This document shows positions 49,688 through 58,165 of a DNA stretch of 64,000 nucleotides, one piece after another. The position numbers were made by a program, and so were the translations under genes. The DNA comes from Achromobacter kerstersii (GTDB lineage Bacteria; Pseudomonadota; Gammaproteobacteria; Burkholderiales; Burkholderiaceae_B), in contig NZ_CADIJQ010000011.1 of assembly GCF_902859595.1 (NCBI RefSeq), positions 62,001 to 126,000 of the forward strand, in the 5' to 3' direction. The notes beneath the pieces are model-generated. The model was not told the DNA's origin. It saw only the letters and a list, made by a program, of their open reading frames with translations, and made no database searches. How positions within the stretch are numbered: position 1 is the first letter of the stretch; every line of letters starts with the position of its first letter.

Positions 49688-51412
49688 ATGAGCAGCACCA
49701 ACAATGGGGTCAACACCCATGGGGCCAACGCCAATGGGGCCAACAGCCGGGTTGATTTCCGCACCCAGCCCGACCAGTACCGCCATTGGCGCCTGACGTT
49801 CGACGGCCCGGTCGCCACGCTGGCCATGGACGTGGCCGAAGACGGCGGCCTGCGCCCCGGCTACAAGCTCAAGCTGAACTCGTACGACCTGGGCGTAGAC
49901 ATCGAACTGCACGACGCCCTGCAACGCATCCGCTTCGAACACCCGGAAGTGCGCAGCGTAGTCGTCACCAGCATGAAGGACCGCATCTTCTGTTCGGGCG
50001 CCAATATCTTCATGCTGGGCTTGTCCTCGCACGCCTGGAAGGTGAACTTCTGCAAGTTCACCAACGAAACCCGCAATGGCATCGAAGACTCCAGCCGTCA
50101 TAGCGGCTTGAAGTTCATCGCCGCGCTGAACGGCGCGTGCGCAGGCGGCGGCTACGAGCTGGCGCTGGCCTGCGACGAAATCCTGCTGATCGACGACCGT
50201 TCGTCGTCCGTGGCCTTGCCCGAAGTGCCGCTCTTGGGCGTCTTGCCCGGCACCGGCGGCCTGACGCGCGTAACCGACAAGCGCCGCGTGCGCCACGACC
50301 ACGCCGACATCTTCTGCACGCTGGTTGAAGGCGTGCGCGGCCAACGGGCCAAGGACTGGCGGCTGGTGGACGACGTGGTCAAGCCTGCGCGTTTTGAAGC
50401 GGCGGTGCGCGAACGCGCGCTGGCGCTGGCCGAAGGCAGCACGCGCCAGGCGAACGAAGCGGGCATTGCGCTGACCCCCATCGAACGCACCGAAGGCGCC
50501 AACAGCCTGTCGTACCGCTACGTAGACATCCAGCTCGACCGGGAAAAACGTCAAGCCACCTGGACTGTGCGCGCACCGATTGGCCCGGTCGAATCGGAAC
50601 TGGCCGACATCATTGCCGCGGGCGCCAACTGGTGGCCCTTGCGCATGGCGCGCGAACTGGACGACGCCATCCTGTCCATGCGCACCAACGAACTCGACAT
50701 CGGCACCTGGGTGCTGAAGACAGAAGGCGACCCCGCCGCCGTGCTGGCCGCTGACGCTGCGCTGGAACGGCATGCCGGCCATTGGTTCGTGCGCGAAACC
50801 GCCGGCATGCTGCGCCGCACGCTGGCGCGTCTGGATGTGACGTCGCGCAGCCTGTTCGCGCTGATCGAACCGGGCTCCTGCTTTGTCGGCACCTTGCTGG
50901 AACTGGCGCTGGCGGCCGACCGCAGCTACATGCTGGATAACGAGGCGGACGTTGAGGACAACGTGGAAACCCCCGCCGCGCGCGCGCAGATCGTCGTGGG
51001 TGAACGCAACTTCGGCGCGTATCCGCTGGTGAATGGCCAAAGCCGATTGCAGCGCCGCTTCTACGAAGAGACCGCGCCGCTTGAAGCCGTGCGCGCGCGC
51101 GCCGGGCAAGCGCTGTCTGCCGCCGATGCGCTGGAGCTGGGCCTGGTGACCTTCGCCCCCGACAGCATCGACTGGGACGACGAAGTTCGCATGATGCTGG
51201 AAGAGCGCCGCGCCTTGTCGCCCGACGCCTTGACCGGGCTGGAGGCCAACCTGCGCTTTGGCGGCAAGGAAACGATGGAAACCCGCATCTTCGGCCGCCT
51301 GACCGCGTGGCAGAACTGGATCTTCAACCGTCCGAATGCGGCCGGCGACAAGGGCGCCCTGAAGCTGTACGGCAAGGGCGAGCAAGCCGCGTTCGATTGG
51401 AACCGGGTCTGA
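49688..51412 (+). CDS. boxC: 2,3-epoxybenzoyl-CoA dihydrolase (BoxC)
   Basis: A 574-residue member of the crotonase superfamily that opens the ring of 2,3-epoxybenzoyl-CoA with loss of a carbon as formate, giving a C6 semialdehyde-CoA. SMKDRIFCSGANIFMLGLSSHAWKVNFCKFTNETRNGIED and AALNGACAGGGYELALACDEILLID carry the oxyanion and catalytic Glu residues; a second crotonase-like half follows. Slightly longer than usual (about 550) because residues 6-20 are a three-fold Asn/His-Gly-Ala/Val-Asn repeat encoded by 15-bp units. boxB follows 20 bases later. Confidence 0.94.
   Translation: MSSTNNGVNTHGANANGANSRVDFRTQPDQYRHWRLTFDGPVATLAMDVAEDGGLRPGYKLKLNSYDLGVDIELHDALQRIRFEHPEVRSVVVTSMKDRIFCSGANIFMLGLSSHAWKVNFCKFTNETRNGIEDSSRHSGLKFIAALNGACAGGGYELALACDEILLIDDRSSSVALPEVPLLGVLPGTGGLTRVTDKRRVRHDHADIFCTLVEGVRGQRAKDWRLVDDVVKPARFEAAVRERALALAEGSTRQANEAGIALTPIERTEGANSLSYRYVDIQLDREKRQATWTVRAPIGPVESELADIIAAGANWWPLRMARELDDAILSMRTNELDIGTWVLKTEGDPAAVLAADAALERHAGHWFVRETAGMLRRTLARLDVTSRSLFALIEPGSCFVGTLLELALAADRSYMLDNEADVEDNVETPAARAQIVVGERNFGAYPLVNGQSRLQRRFYEETAPLEAVRARAGQALSAADALELGLVTFAPDSIDWDDEVRMMLEERRALSPDALTGLEANLRFGGKETMETRIFGRLTAWQNWIFNRPNAAGDKGALKLYGKGEQAAFDWNRV
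49703..49747 (+). repeat. 15-bp coding repeat in the BoxC N-terminus
   Basis: Three units of the AATGGGGCCAACGCC type encode NGVNT, HGANA and NGANS just after the start codon. Confidence 0.9.
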
Positions 51413-51432
51413 AAAAAACAAGGAGCGAGACA

Positions 51433-52860
51433 ATGTCTGGAATCAATTACACCGATAAGATCCCCAACAACGTCAACTTGTCTGGCGACCGCACGTTGCA
51501 ACGCGCGCTGGAACATTGGCAGCCCAATTACCTGCAATGGTGGCAGGACATGGGCCCCGACGGTTCGCACGGTTTTGATGTGTACCTGCGCACCGCCGTC
51601 AGTGTGGAACCCGATGGCTGGGCGAACTTCAACCACGTGCGCATGCCCGACTACCGCTGGGGCATTTTCCTGGCGCCGCAAGACGGGCAGCGCAAGATCC
51701 ACTTTGGCGAAAACATGGGGCGTGATGTTTGGCAGGATGTGCCGGGTGAACACCGCGCCAACCTGCGCCGCATCATCGTCACGCAGGGCGACACCGAACC
51801 CGCGTCGATTGAACAGCAACGCCATCTGGGCCTGACCGCGCCGTCGCAGTACGACCTGCGCAACCTGTTTCAGATCAACGTCGAAGAAGGCCGCCACTTG
51901 TGGGCCATGGTGTATCTGCTGCATCGCTACTTTGGCCGCGATGGCCGCGAAGAGGCCGATGCGCTGCTGCAACGCAGCTCGGGTGATTCCGACAACCCGC
52001 GCATTCTGGGCGCCTTCAACGAGAAGACGCCCGACTGGCTGGCCTTCTACATGTTCACGTACTTCACTGACCGCGACGGCAAGTTCCAGCTGTGCGCGTT
52101 GGCCGAGTCCAGCTTCGACCCGCTGGCCCGCACCACGAAGTTCATGCTGACCGAAGAAGCGCACCACATGTTCGTGGGCGAATCGGGCATTTCGCGCGTG
52201 ATCCAGCGCACCTGCGAAGTGATGAACCAGTTGAAGACCGACGACCCGGAAAGCGTGCGCGCCGCCGGCGTCATCGACCTGCCCACCATCCAGCGCTACT
52301 TGAACTTCCACTACAGCGTCACCATCGACCTGTTCGGCGCGGACCAATCTTCCAACGCCGCCATCTTCTACGGCTCGGGCCTGAAGGGGCGCTACGAAGA
52401 ATCCAAGCGCACCGACGACCATCAATTGAAGAACGACACCTATCGCGTGCTGACCGTGAACAACGGCAAGCTGAACGAGATTGAAGTGCCGATGCTGAAC
52501 GCGTTGAACGAAGTGCTGCGCGACGACTTCATCCGTGATTCGGTGGCGGGCATCGGGCGCTGGAACAAGGTCATTGAAAAGAGCGGCATCCCGTTCCGGC
52601 TGCACGTGCCGCACAAGGCGTTCAACCGCCAGATCGGCACGCTGGCCGGCATACGCATGTCGCCTGAAGGCGAGATCCTGTCGGAATCGCAATGGCAGGC
52701 CAACAGCCACAAATGGCTGCCCACGCCTGAGGACCGCGCGTTTGTCGCGTCACTGATGGGCCGGGTGACAGAACCCGGCAAGTTCGCCAACTGGATTGCG
52801 CCGCCCGTCATGGGCATCAACCGCCAGCCGGTGAATTTTGACTACGTCCGTTTCAACTAA
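51433..52860 (+). CDS. boxB: Benzoyl-CoA 2,3-epoxidase, oxygenase subunit (BoxB)
   Basis: A 475-residue diiron monooxygenase that epoxidises benzoyl-CoA with electrons from BoxA. Iron ligands appear in INVEEGRHLWAMVYLL, ALAESSFDP and LTEEAHHMFVGESG, as described for BoxB. PNYLQWWQDMGPDGS and PVNFDYVRFN at the end are strongly conserved. ATG 51433 has an AAGGAGCG site; open sequence upstream overlaps boxC and is unrelated. A GC hairpin separates it from boxA. Confidence 0.95.
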   Translation: MSGINYTDKIPNNVNLSGDRTLQRALEHWQPNYLQWWQDMGPDGSHGFDVYLRTAVSVEPDGWANFNHVRMPDYRWGIFLAPQDGQRKIHFGENMGRDVWQDVPGEHRANLRRIIVTQGDTEPASIEQQRHLGLTAPSQYDLRNLFQINVEEGRHLWAMVYLLHRYFGRDGREEADALLQRSSGDSDNPRILGAFNEKTPDWLAFYMFTYFTDRDGKFQLCALAESSFDPLARTTKFMLTEEAHHMFVGESGISRVIQRTCEVMNQLKTDDPESVRAAGVIDLPTIQRYLNFHYSVTIDLFGADQSSNAAIFYGSGLKGRYEESKRTDDHQLKNDTYRVLTVNNGKLNEIEVPMLNALNEVLRDDFIRDSVAGIGRWNKVIEKSGIPFRLHVPHKAFNRQIGTLAGIRMSPEGEILSESQWQANSHKWLPTPEDRAFVASLMGRVTEPGKFANWIAPPVMGINRQPVNFDYVRFN

Positions 52861-52868
52861 GGCGAGAA

Positions 52869-52894
52869 GGGGCGGCGCGTTTGTGCGCCGCCCC
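52869..52894 (+). promoter_or_regulatory. Intercistronic GC hairpin between boxB and boxA
   Basis: A 10-bp perfect stem GGGGCGGCGC/GCGCCGCCCC with a 6-base loop, without a T-run. It may protect the boxCB message or reduce boxA expression relative to boxB. Confidence 0.6.
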
Positions 52895-52917
52895 GCCAGC
52901 GCATTGGGAAGATTGCG

Positions 52918-54222
52918 ATGAACGCCCCCTTACCCGTAGAAGTGCTGAAGCAGCATCTGATCGATCCCGAGATCTGCATCCGCTGCAACACGTGCGAAGA
53001 AACCTGTCCGGTCGACGCGATCACCCACGATTCCAATAACTACGTGGTGGACCCCGACATCTGTAATGGCTGCATGGCCTGTGTGCCGCCATGCCCAACG
53101 GGGTCGATCGACAACTGGCGGCTGATGCTGCGCAACGAGGCGTACTCGGTGCAGGATCAGTTCGGCTGGGAAGAATTGCCGAAGGAAAAGGCGTTGCCGG
53201 AAACGGCGGCCGTGGATGCGGGGGGCGATGCTGCGGCGGCCGATGCCGCGGCGGTCGATACCGCGGCGGTCGGCACCGCGGCGGCCGATGCACCTGGCGT
53301 GATGACTGGCGCGGCGTCTGCCGCCGCCCCCGCATTCAGCCTGCCCGGCGCCTCCGTCCCACCCTGGTCCGCCGCCCACCCCTACGTCAATCTGTACACG
53401 CACAAGGCGCCAATGACGGCCACCGTCGTCGGCAATTACCGCGTGACGGGCGCCGATACCGAAAGCGATATCCATCACATCGTGCTGGACTTTGGCGAGC
53501 TGCCGTTTCCCGTGCTGGAAGGGCAGTCCATCGGCATTCTGCCCCCCGGTGTCGATGCCCAAGGCCGGCCGCATCACGCGCGCCAGTATTCGCTGGCCAG
53601 CCCGCGTGATGGCGAACGCGCGGGCTACAACAACCTGTCTTTGACGGTGAAGCGCGTCACCGAAGACCATGGCGGCGCGGCGGCGCATGGCGTGTGTTCG
53701 AACTACCTGTGCGATCTGGCCAAGAACGACACCGTGCAGGTCATCGGCCCGTTCGGTCATACCTTCCTGATGCCGAACCATCCGCGCGCGAACCTCATCA
53801 TGATCTGCACGGGGACAGGTTCCGCGCCGATGCGCGCGATGACCGAGCGCTACCGCCGCCGCATCGACACAGGCGACAACGGCCGCCTGATGCTGTTCTT
53901 TGGCGCCCGCACCGAACGCGAGCTGCCGTACTTCGGGCCGCTGATGAAGCTGCCGCGCGACTTCATCGACATCAATCTTGCGCTGTCGCGCGAACCCGGC
54001 CAGCCCAAGCGCTATGTGCAGGACCTGATCCGCGAACGCGCGGGGCAGGTACGCGAGTTGCTGTTGGATCGCAACACCTGCATCTATGTCTGCGGGCTGA
54101 AGGGAATGGAAGTCGGCGTGCTGGACGCACTGCGCGAGGTGACGATGCAATCGGGGCAGGATTGGTCTATCCTGCACGATGTGCTGCGTCGCGAAGGGCG
54201 GCTGCATTTCGAGACGTATTAA
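52918..54222 (+). CDS. boxA: Benzoyl-CoA 2,3-epoxidase, reductase subunit (BoxA)
   Basis: A 434-residue flavoprotein reductase. The N-terminal two-[4Fe-4S] ferredoxin domain has CIRCNTCEETCPVDA and CNGCMACVPPCPTGS (residues about 20-62). A variable Ala-rich linker follows (about 95-150), then an FAD/NADPH reductase domain with RQYSLASP, GVCSNYLCDL, GPFGHTFLMP and CTGTGSAPMRAM, ending YVCGLKGMEVGVLDAL. It passes electrons from NADPH to BoxB. The linker holds four 15-bp repeats giving Ala-Ala-x-Asp/Gly-x. Co-transcribed with boxCB. Confidence 0.94.
   Translation: MNAPLPVEVLKQHLIDPEICIRCNTCEETCPVDAITHDSNNYVVDPDICNGCMACVPPCPTGSIDNWRLMLRNEAYSVQDQFGWEELPKEKALPETAAVDAGGDAAAADAAAVDTAAVGTAAADAPGVMTGAASAAAPAFSLPGASVPPWSAAHPYVNLYTHKAPMTATVVGNYRVTGADTESDIHHIVLDFGELPFPVLEGQSIGILPPGVDAQGRPHHARQYSLASPRDGERAGYNNLSLTVKRVTEDHGGAAAHGVCSNYLCDLAKNDTVQVIGPFGHTFLMPNHPRANLIMICTGTGSAPMRAMTERYRRRIDTGDNGRLMLFFGARTERELPYFGPLMKLPRDFIDINLALSREPGQPKRYVQDLIRERAGQVRELLLDRNTCIYVCGLKGMEVGVLDALREVTMQSGQDWSILHDVLRREGRLHFETY
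53233..53292 (+). repeat. 15-bp coding repeat in the BoxA linker
   Basis: Four units of the GCGGCGGTCGATACC type encode AAADA, AAVDT, AAVGT and AAADA at residues 106-125, between the ferredoxin and flavin domains. Confidence 0.92.
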
Positions 54223-54252
54223 GTCCTAAAACCAACGCGTGACACACGTGAA

Positions 54253-54278
54253 AAACGGCGCGCCATGGCGCGCCGTTT
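54253..54278 (+). terminator. 26-bp perfect palindrome between boxA and the MaoC gene
   Basis: A 12-bp stem (AAACGGCGCGCC and its complement) around a central AT, starting 30 bp after boxA. It is flanked by A5 and T3, so it could work as a bidirectional terminator or attenuator, though the T-run is short. It contains two GGCGCGCC octamers. Confidence 0.5.
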
Positions 54279-54297
54279 GCGTTTGCAGGGGGAAAAT

Positions 54298-54741
54298 ATG
54301 AAGTTCGCCGAATTCAAAGACGGCATGATGATCAAGGCAGGCCCGGTCACCATCACCGAGGCCGAGATCGTGGAATTTGCACGCAAGTTCGACCCGCAGT
54401 GGTTTCACACCGACCCGCAACGCGCCGCAGAAGGGCGCTGGGGCGGACTGATCGCCAGCGGCTGGCACACGTGCGCGCTGGCCATGCGCATGGCGGTGGA
54501 TGCGGCGCTGCATGACTCCGAATCTTTCGGTTCCCCGGGGCTGGGTGAAGTGCGCTGGCGCACGCCGGTGCGTCCGGGCGACACGCTGCGTCTGGAAGCG
54601 CGTGTGCAAGGCGCGCGCACCTCGTCGTCGCGCCCCGACCTGGGCATCATCACGTGGGCGTGGACGGTCATCAACCAGCACGACGAAGGCGTGCTGGAAC
54701 TGGACGCGACGAGCTTGTTTGATCTGTCGGGCGAGAACTAG
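54298..54741 (+). CDS. MaoC-family dehydratase
   Basis: A 147-residue hot-dog-fold protein. TITEAEIVEFARKFDPQWFHTDPQRAAEGRWGGLIASGWHTCALAMRM is the (R)-specific enoyl-CoA hydratase pattern with the Asp/His dyad; GLGEVRWRTPVRPGDTLRLEARV follows. It may hydrate a CoA intermediate downstream of BoxC, but a hairpin separates it from boxA and it could be independent. ATG 54298 has a GGGGGAAA site; the earlier ATG at 54265 sits in the palindrome. Its stop is followed by an eleven-unit 14-bp repeat. Confidence 0.85.
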   Translation: MKFAEFKDGMMIKAGPVTITEAEIVEFARKFDPQWFHTDPQRAAEGRWGGLIASGWHTCALAMRMAVDAALHDSESFGSPGLGEVRWRTPVRPGDTLRLEARVQGARTSSSRPDLGIITWAWTVINQHDEGVLELDATSLFDLSGEN

Positions 54742-54748
54742 GCGCTTC

Positions 54749-54902
54749 GCATCAAAGTGCTTGTTTCAAGCATTGGGTATCCAGCGCGGGGTATCAAGCG
54801 CGAAGTATCAAGTGCGAAGTATCAAGTGCGAAGTATCAAGTGCGAAGTATCAAGTGCGAAGTATCAAGCGCGGGGCATCAAGCATTTTCTATCAAGTGCG
54901 GA
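54749..54902 (+). repeat. Eleven-unit 14-bp array after the MaoC gene
   Basis: Eleven contiguous 14-bp units, consensus GTATCAAGTGCGAA, start seven bases past the MaoC stop. Units 5-8 (54805-54860) are identical; the outer ones are degenerate. The array stops ten bases before a terminator hairpin. Confidence 0.95.
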
Positions 54903-54912
54903 GCGCCAAAGA

Positions 54913-54944
54913 AAAACCGCCTTCAAAATTGAAGGCGGTTTTTT
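54913..54944. terminator. Bidirectional rho-independent terminator
   Basis: AAAACCGCCTTC and GAAGGCGGTTTT around AAAATT, with T-runs on both strands, between the converging MaoC and gcdH genes. Confidence 0.92.
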
Positions 54945-54973
54945 CATTCAGGCCATTCAAGCCAAGCAAGCGA

Positions 54974-56167
54974 TCAATAGAACGCCTGGATGCCCGTTTG
55001 TGCGCGGCCCAAAATCAGGGCGTGCACGTCGTGGGTGCCTTCGTACGTGTTGACCACTTCCAGGTTCACCAGGTGGCGGGCCACGCCGAATTCATCCGAG
55101 ATGCCGTTGCCGCCGAGCATGTCGCGCGCCAGGCGGGCGATGTCCAGCGCCTTGCCGCAAGAATTGCGCTTCATGATGGAGGTGATTTCGACGGCGGCGG
55201 TGCCTTCGTCCTTCATGCGGCCCAAACGCAGGCAGCCTTGCAGGGCCAGCGTGATTTCGGTTTGCATGTCGGCCAGCTTCTTCTGGATCAGCTGGTTGGC
55301 GGCCAGCGGGCGGCCAAATTGCTTGCGGTCCAGCGTGTACTGGCGGGCAGTGTGCCAGCACGCTTCAGCGGCGCCGACAGCACCCCAGGCGATGCCGTAG
55401 CGGGCGGAGTTCAAGCACGTGAACGGACCCTTCAGGCCGGACACGCCGGGCATCATCTGGTCTGCCGACACTTCGACTTCGTCCATGACGATTTCGCCGG
55501 TGATCGAGGCGCGCAGGCCGACCTTGCCGTGAATGGCTGGAGCCGACAGGCCCTTCATGCCCTTGTCCAGGATGAAGCCGCGAATCTTGCCGTCGAAGTC
55601 GCCGCCGACGCACTTGGCCCACACCACGAACACATCAGCGATGGGCGAGTTGGTGATCCACATCTTGTTGCCGGAAATCTTGTAGCCGTCGGACGTCTTG
55701 ACGGCGCGGGTTTCCATGCCGCCGGGGTCGGAACCGTGGTTGGGTTCGGTCAGGCCGAAGCAGCCGATCCATTCGCCGCGAGCCAGCTTGGGCAGGTACT
55801 TCTGCTTTTGCGCTTCGCTGCCGAATTCGTTGATGGGCACCATCACCAACGACGACTGCACGCTCATCATCGAGCGGTAGCCGGAGTCGATGCGTTCGAC
55901 TTCGCGGGCGATCAGGCCGTAGCTGACGTAGTTCAGGCCAGCGCCGCCGTATTCTTCAGGAATGGTGGCGCCGAGCAGGCCGAGTTCGCCCATTTCCGAG
56001 AAGATTTCCGGATCGGTCTTCTCGTTGCGGAAGGCGTTCAGCACGCGGGGGGCAAGCTTGTCCTGCGAATAGGCATAGGCGGCATCGCGCACCATGCGTT
56101 CTTCTTCGGTCAGTTGCTGGTCCAGCAACAGGGGATCTTGCCATTGAAAAGAAGGATTCGAGGACAT
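54974..56167 (-). CDS. gcdH: Glutaryl-CoA dehydrogenase
   Basis: A 397-residue acyl-CoA dehydrogenase that oxidises and decarboxylates glutaryl-CoA to crotonyl-CoA. The substrate-binding Arg appears in RIDSGYRSMMSVQSSLVM and the catalytic Glu in VNTYEGTHDVHALILGRA, both typical of GcdH. FGLTEPNHGSDPGGMETRA, WITNSPIADVFVVWAK and TLDRKQFGRPLAANQLIQKKLADM bind FAD and form the fold. It could finish lysine or aromatic breakdown. Preceded 133 bp upstream by a ThDP enzyme on the same strand. Confidence 0.93.
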   Translation of the reverse strand: MSSNPSFQWQDPLLLDQQLTEEERMVRDAAYAYSQDKLAPRVLNAFRNEKTDPEIFSEMGELGLLGATIPEEYGGAGLNYVSYGLIAREVERIDSGYRSMMSVQSSLVMVPINEFGSEAQKQKYLPKLARGEWIGCFGLTEPNHGSDPGGMETRAVKTSDGYKISGNKMWITNSPIADVFVVWAKCVGGDFDGKIRGFILDKGMKGLSAPAIHGKVGLRASITGEIVMDEVEVSADQMMPGVSGLKGPFTCLNSARYGIAWGAVGAAEACWHTARQYTLDRKQFGRPLAANQLIQKKLADMQTEITLALQGCLRLGRMKDEGTAAVEITSIMKRNSCGKALDIARLARDMLGGNGISDEFGVARHLVNLEVVNTYEGTHDVHALILGRAQTGIQAFY

Positions 56168-56300
56168 GCTGGGTCTCCGCTATGGATTTCCGTATTCGGA
56201 ATTTTAAAAGTTTAAACCTAAAATAATTCGGGCGGCAAGTTGGGGTTTGCGCGGGCAGCGCGCCTGAGCGCGCCGCCGGAAATTACCGCCTGATCGGGAT

Positions 56301-57983
56301 TCAGTGCTGGGCTTTCAATGCCGCGTCGCGGATCTTTTCCAAGGTCGTCGACGGGGTGATGGTTTCAGGGTCGATGAAGCAATGCAGGATGGCCGGCTTG
56401 CCGCTGGCCAGCGCGCGTTCGAAGGCCGGGCCGAACTGGTCGGTGGTCTCGACGCGTTCGCCGTGGCCGCCAAAAGCGCGCGCGTAGTCGGCGAAGTCCG
56501 GGTTCTTGAGTTCGGTTGCCGACACGCGGCCGGGGTAGTGCTTTTCCTGGTGCATGCGGATGGTGCCGTACATGCCGTTGTCGACCAGCACCACGATGAT
56601 GGGCAGGTCGTACTGGACGGCGGTGGCGAACTCCTGGCCGTGCATCAGGAAGCAGCCGTCGCCTGCAAAGCAGACAACGGTTTTGTCAGGCCAGACGCGC
56701 TTGGCGCCTACGGCGGCCGGCAGGCCATAGCCCATGGAACCCGAGGTGGGCGCCAGCTGCGTGCCAAAGCGCGTGAAGCGGTGGAAGCGGTGCAGCCAGG
56801 TGGCGTAGTTGCCCGCGCCGTTGGTCATGATGGCGTCCGCCGGCAACGACTTTTCCAGGTAGGCCATCACCTGGCCCATTTGCAGCGCGCCCGGCGTGGT
56901 GATGGTTTCCGGGTCGCTCCATTTCAGGTACGACTCGCGCATGGCCTGGGTGCCTTCGGCCCACACGGGCTTGGCGGGGGCCTTCAGGCCAGCCAGCGAT
57001 TCCGCAAATGCGGCCGGCGACGTGTTGATGGCCAGCGTTGCGCGGTAGACGCGGCCGAGTTCGGCGGTGTCGGGGTGCACATGCACCAGCTTTTGCTTCG
57101 GAACCGGAATGTCCAGCAGCGTGTAGGCCTGGCTGGGGTTCTCGGACATGCGGCCGCCCACCAGCAGAATCAGGTCGGCGTCGGCCACGCGCTTGAGCAG
57201 CGCCGGGTTGATGCCCAGGCCCACGTCACCGACGAAGCAAGGGTGGTCGGCGGGGAACAGCATCTGGCGGCGGAACGACACGGCCGTAGGCAGCGCGTGG
57301 CGCTGCGCGAAGTCGGCAAACTGTTGCACGGCGCGGGCATCCCAGCGCGTGCCGCCCAGGATGGCGACGGGGTTCTTGGCGTCGGCCAGCAGCTTTTCCA
57401 GGTCGGCCAGCTGGCCGGCCGTGGGGGCGGAGTCGATCAGTTCGTAGCGCGGGGCGTCGGCCACCTTGGCGGCTTCAACCAGCATGTCTTCCGGCAAGGC
57501 GATCACGACGGGGCCGGGACGGCCGGACGTGGCAATGTGGAAAGCGCGCGAAATCAGTTCGGGAATGCGTTCGACCTGGTCGATCTCGGTGACCCACTTG
57601 GCCTGCGTGCCGAACACGGCGCGGTAGTCCATTTCCTGGAAGGCTTCACGCTCGCGCATGCCGCGTTCGATCTGGCCCACGAACAGGATCAGCGGGGTGG
57701 AGTCCTGCTTGGCGATGTGCACGCCGGCCAGCGCGTTGGACGCGCCCGGGCCACGAGTCACCATGCAGATGCCGGGTTCGCCGGTCAGTTTGCCGTGGGC
57801 GTCAGCCATCATCGCCGCGCCGCCTTCCTGGCGGCAGACGGTAACCTTGATATCCGCATCGTGCAGGCCGTCCAGCACCGCCAGATAGCTCTCGCCGGGA
57901 ACGCAGAAAACGTGTTTGACGCCCTGGGCGACCAGTTGGTCGACCAGAATGTGACCGCCAAGGCGGGAATCTTGCTGAGACAT
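56301..57983 (-). CDS. Acetolactate synthase-like ThDP enzyme
   Basis: A 560-residue ThDP enzyme with all three domains. GHILVDQLVAQGVKHVFCVPGESYLAVLDGL, the glutamate in CRQEGGAAMMADA, TRGPGASNALAGVH and the C-terminal CFAGDGCFLMHGQEFATAVQYDLPIIVVLVDNGMYG (GDG..N motif) are intact. The family includes catabolic acetolactate synthase, glyoxylate carboligase and oxalyl-CoA decarboxylase-type enzymes; none is favoured by clear signatures. It is divergent from a LysR gene and upstream of gcdH. The ATG at 57981-57983 was chosen over an upstream open extension. Confidence 0.85.
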   Translation of the reverse strand: MSQQDSRLGGHILVDQLVAQGVKHVFCVPGESYLAVLDGLHDADIKVTVCRQEGGAAMMADAHGKLTGEPGICMVTRGPGASNALAGVHIAKQDSTPLILFVGQIERGMREREAFQEMDYRAVFGTQAKWVTEIDQVERIPELISRAFHIATSGRPGPVVIALPEDMLVEAAKVADAPRYELIDSAPTAGQLADLEKLLADAKNPVAILGGTRWDARAVQQFADFAQRHALPTAVSFRRQMLFPADHPCFVGDVGLGINPALLKRVADADLILLVGGRMSENPSQAYTLLDIPVPKQKLVHVHPDTAELGRVYRATLAINTSPAAFAESLAGLKAPAKPVWAEGTQAMRESYLKWSDPETITTPGALQMGQVMAYLEKSLPADAIMTNGAGNYATWLHRFHRFTRFGTQLAPTSGSMGYGLPAAVGAKRVWPDKTVVCFAGDGCFLMHGQEFATAVQYDLPIIVVLVDNGMYGTIRMHQEKHYPGRVSATELKNPDFADYARAFGGHGERVETTDQFGPAFERALASGKPAILHCFIDPETITPSTTLEKIRDAALKAQH

Positions 57984-58045
57984 GGTGGGGTGTCGTGGGT
58001 AGCCGAGGATAAGACTCTTGAGGATATGTGCCTTGAGTGCACAAC

Positions 58046-58062
58046 GCAATTGATAAAATTGC
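58046..58062. promoter_or_regulatory. LysR-type operator between the ThDP gene and lysR
   Basis: GCAATT-GATAA-AATTGC, a perfect 6-bp inverted repeat that fits the T-N11-A LysR box, flanked by TGCACAA-type direct repeats (58038-58044 and 58060-58066). It is 63 bp from the ThDP gene and 104 bp from lysR. Confidence 0.65.
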
Positions 58063-58124
58063 ACAATCTAGTGATCCCCCGGCACGTAGTGTCTCGTTGC
58101 GCCGCGACCGGTTTCGACGGGTCT

Positions 58125-58146
58125 CAGGCCGATTTCAGGCCGATTT
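58125..58146 (+). repeat. 11-bp tandem duplication in the lysR leader
   Basis: Two exact CAGGCCGATTT units and a partial third, ending shortly before the lysR start codon at 58166. Confidence 0.85.
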
Positions 58147-58165
58147 CAGGCAAATACTCCGCTCC

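Noticed and set aside
48674..51433. A 919-codon open frame on the minus strand opposite boxR and boxC
   Set aside because: It runs antisense to two clearly conserved genes; its composition (Gln/His/Ala/Arg-rich) is the mirror of GC-rich codons and shows no domain.
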